The notes under the pieces: generated by a model
Databases searched by the model: none
Told to the model about the DNA's origin: nothing
What the model saw: the letters and a program-made list of their open reading frames with translations, nothing else
Made by a program: the position numbers and the translations under genes
Assembly: GCA_964474375.1 (NCBI GenBank)
Contig: CAYYSG010000004.1
Span: 1-37,988 of the forward strand
DNA: 37,988 nt
Origin: 2-01-FULL-33-17 sp964474375
GTDB taxonomy: Bacteria; Patescibacteriota; Minisyncoccia; Phycocordibacterales; UBA9973
Direction: 5' to 3'
Part shown: positions 37,246 to 37,988 of the stretch, piece by piece
How the letters are laid out: each line of letters starts with the position of its first letter
Position numbering within the stretch: the stretch's first letter is position 1

Positions 37246-37988
37246 ACCACGAAGTCGTGACCATTGGCGACTGCACGCTTTACCGGGGCGATTGTCTCGA
37301 AATCCTGCCGACGCTGGGCAAGTTCGATGCCGTCGTGACCGACCCGCCGTATGGCAACGCAAATCATGATGGTGATTGGAACGCAGCCCTTAATGCCCAT
37401 CGCGGCATTGAAAACAAGCCGATTGCTAATGACGGCGCGGACTCGATGCGTGTCGTTGTAGACGGGATGCTTACCCTTGTGGCCGACCTTCTGAATAAGA
37501 AGGCGTCGGCGTGCTGTTGCTTTTGTGGCGGGGGGGGGGGCCGCGTCCGGTATTCGGCTGGCTTGCCGAGCGTCTCGACCGCAGCGGTTTGCAGTTCTTT
37601 CATTCGCTCATATGGGACAAGAAAAACCCCGGCCTTGGGCAGCGTTTTCGGAGGCAACATGAAATGATTATGGTTGCACACAAAACGGGTGGGCGCATTT
37701 CGTGGAACGCAGACGGGCGCAAACTACCCAACGTAATTTCTTTAATGCCCGACCGAGATCGCGTTCACCCGAACGAAAAGCCCCTTGCACTAATGCGGAC
37801 GCTGATCGACACCCTCAGCAACAAGGGGGATGCAATACTTGACCCCTTCATGGGTTCCGGCACCACTGGCGTCGCGTGCGCCAAGATGGGCCGCAAGTTC
37901 ACCGGCATTGAGATCGACCGGCATTATTTTGAGATCGCCTGCAAGCGTATCGAGAAGGCATACGCTCAAGGTGACATGTTTGTTCCCG
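37242..37988 (+). CDS. DNA N6A/N4C methyltransferase, frameshifted, runs off window end
   Basis: GTG 37,242 starts NHEVVTIGDCTLYRGDCLEI, typical of phage beta-class methyltransferases, followed by VVTDPPYG (catalytic motif IV). At the 11-G run (37,530-37,540) the frame breaks. The -1 frame then continues RPVFGWLAERLDRSGLQFFH, HPNEKPLALMRTLIDTLS and DPFMGSGTTGVACAKMG (motif I, SAM binding) to the window end. DPPY before FxGxG defines the beta order. One more G, or two fewer, would restore one enzyme of about 260 residues including the 15 codons at the window start. Confidence 0.88.
37530..37540. repeat. Homopolymer of 11 G in methyltransferase gene
   Basis: Eleven consecutive G lie in codons for the CFCGGG-P-R-P segment. 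Nine or twelve G would keep the reading frame. Such tracts slip easily during replication and are also frequent sequencing-error sites. Confidence 0.9.

Overview
The window looks like the complete genome of a temperate, P22-like podovirus or its excised prophage, probably infecting an alphaproteobacterium. Three things support this. The morphogenesis genes follow P22 order: terminase, P22-type portal, scaffold, P22-type coat, adaptor, gp10-like stabilisation protein, three ejection-type proteins. There is an immunity region with divergent repressor and Cro-like genes, plus an integrase. The host guess rests on a DUF2312/GapR-type protein and on a putative attP that resembles the 3' end of an alphaproteobacterial tRNA-Phe. 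The last 7 bases equal the first 7 (GTTCCCG). Joining them continues a DNA methyltransferase gene in frame to its stop, so the sequence is best read as a circle of 37,981 bp cut inside that gene.

Layout. The rightward arm starts at the immunity region (about 34,390), runs through HNH-AP2, GapR-like and two DNA methyltransferase genes, crosses the window ends, and continues with RusA, a stand-alone DnaA domain IV-like protein and replication genes (42-3,745). The late genes follow: terminase (4,075-5,620), a DUF115/MptE-like enzyme, portal, scaffold and coat (7,065-11,424), adaptor and fibre/adhesin genes (11,479-14,764), an opposite-strand sulfotransferase, gp10-like and ejection proteins (15,509-21,809), and a lysis cassette with holin, GH24 endolysin and nested Rz/Rz1 (22,145-23,903). 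The leftward arm runs from the immunity region down to the integrase (33,446 to 24,494). It holds a pentapeptide-repeat protein, a PD-(D/E)XK exonuclease plus RecA-like ATPase recombination pair, an HNH protein, an XRE regulator, many tiny coupled genes, an excisionase-like gene and the integrase. Nearly all genes are joined by ATGA or similar stop/start overlaps, and I used these to choose starts and to find genes under 60 codons.

Control. Four copies of a 14-bp operator (ATTCGTNNGCGYAT) lie at the two divergent early promoters, inside well-spaced -35/-10 pairs. The rightward promoter predicts a leaderless cro mRNA.

Most interesting points. (1) Two copies of a structured 5' leader, with compensatory changes in their hairpins, stand before the coat gene and the gp10-like gene. 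(2) A long alternate reading frame inside the C5-methyltransferase gene reads like a separate phage protein family, broken by one TGA. (3) An 11-G tract frameshifts the second methyltransferase. (4) Two surface-modification-type enzymes (sulfotransferase and DUF115) sit among the virion genes. All identifications come from reading the sequence and remembered family motifs; no searches were run.
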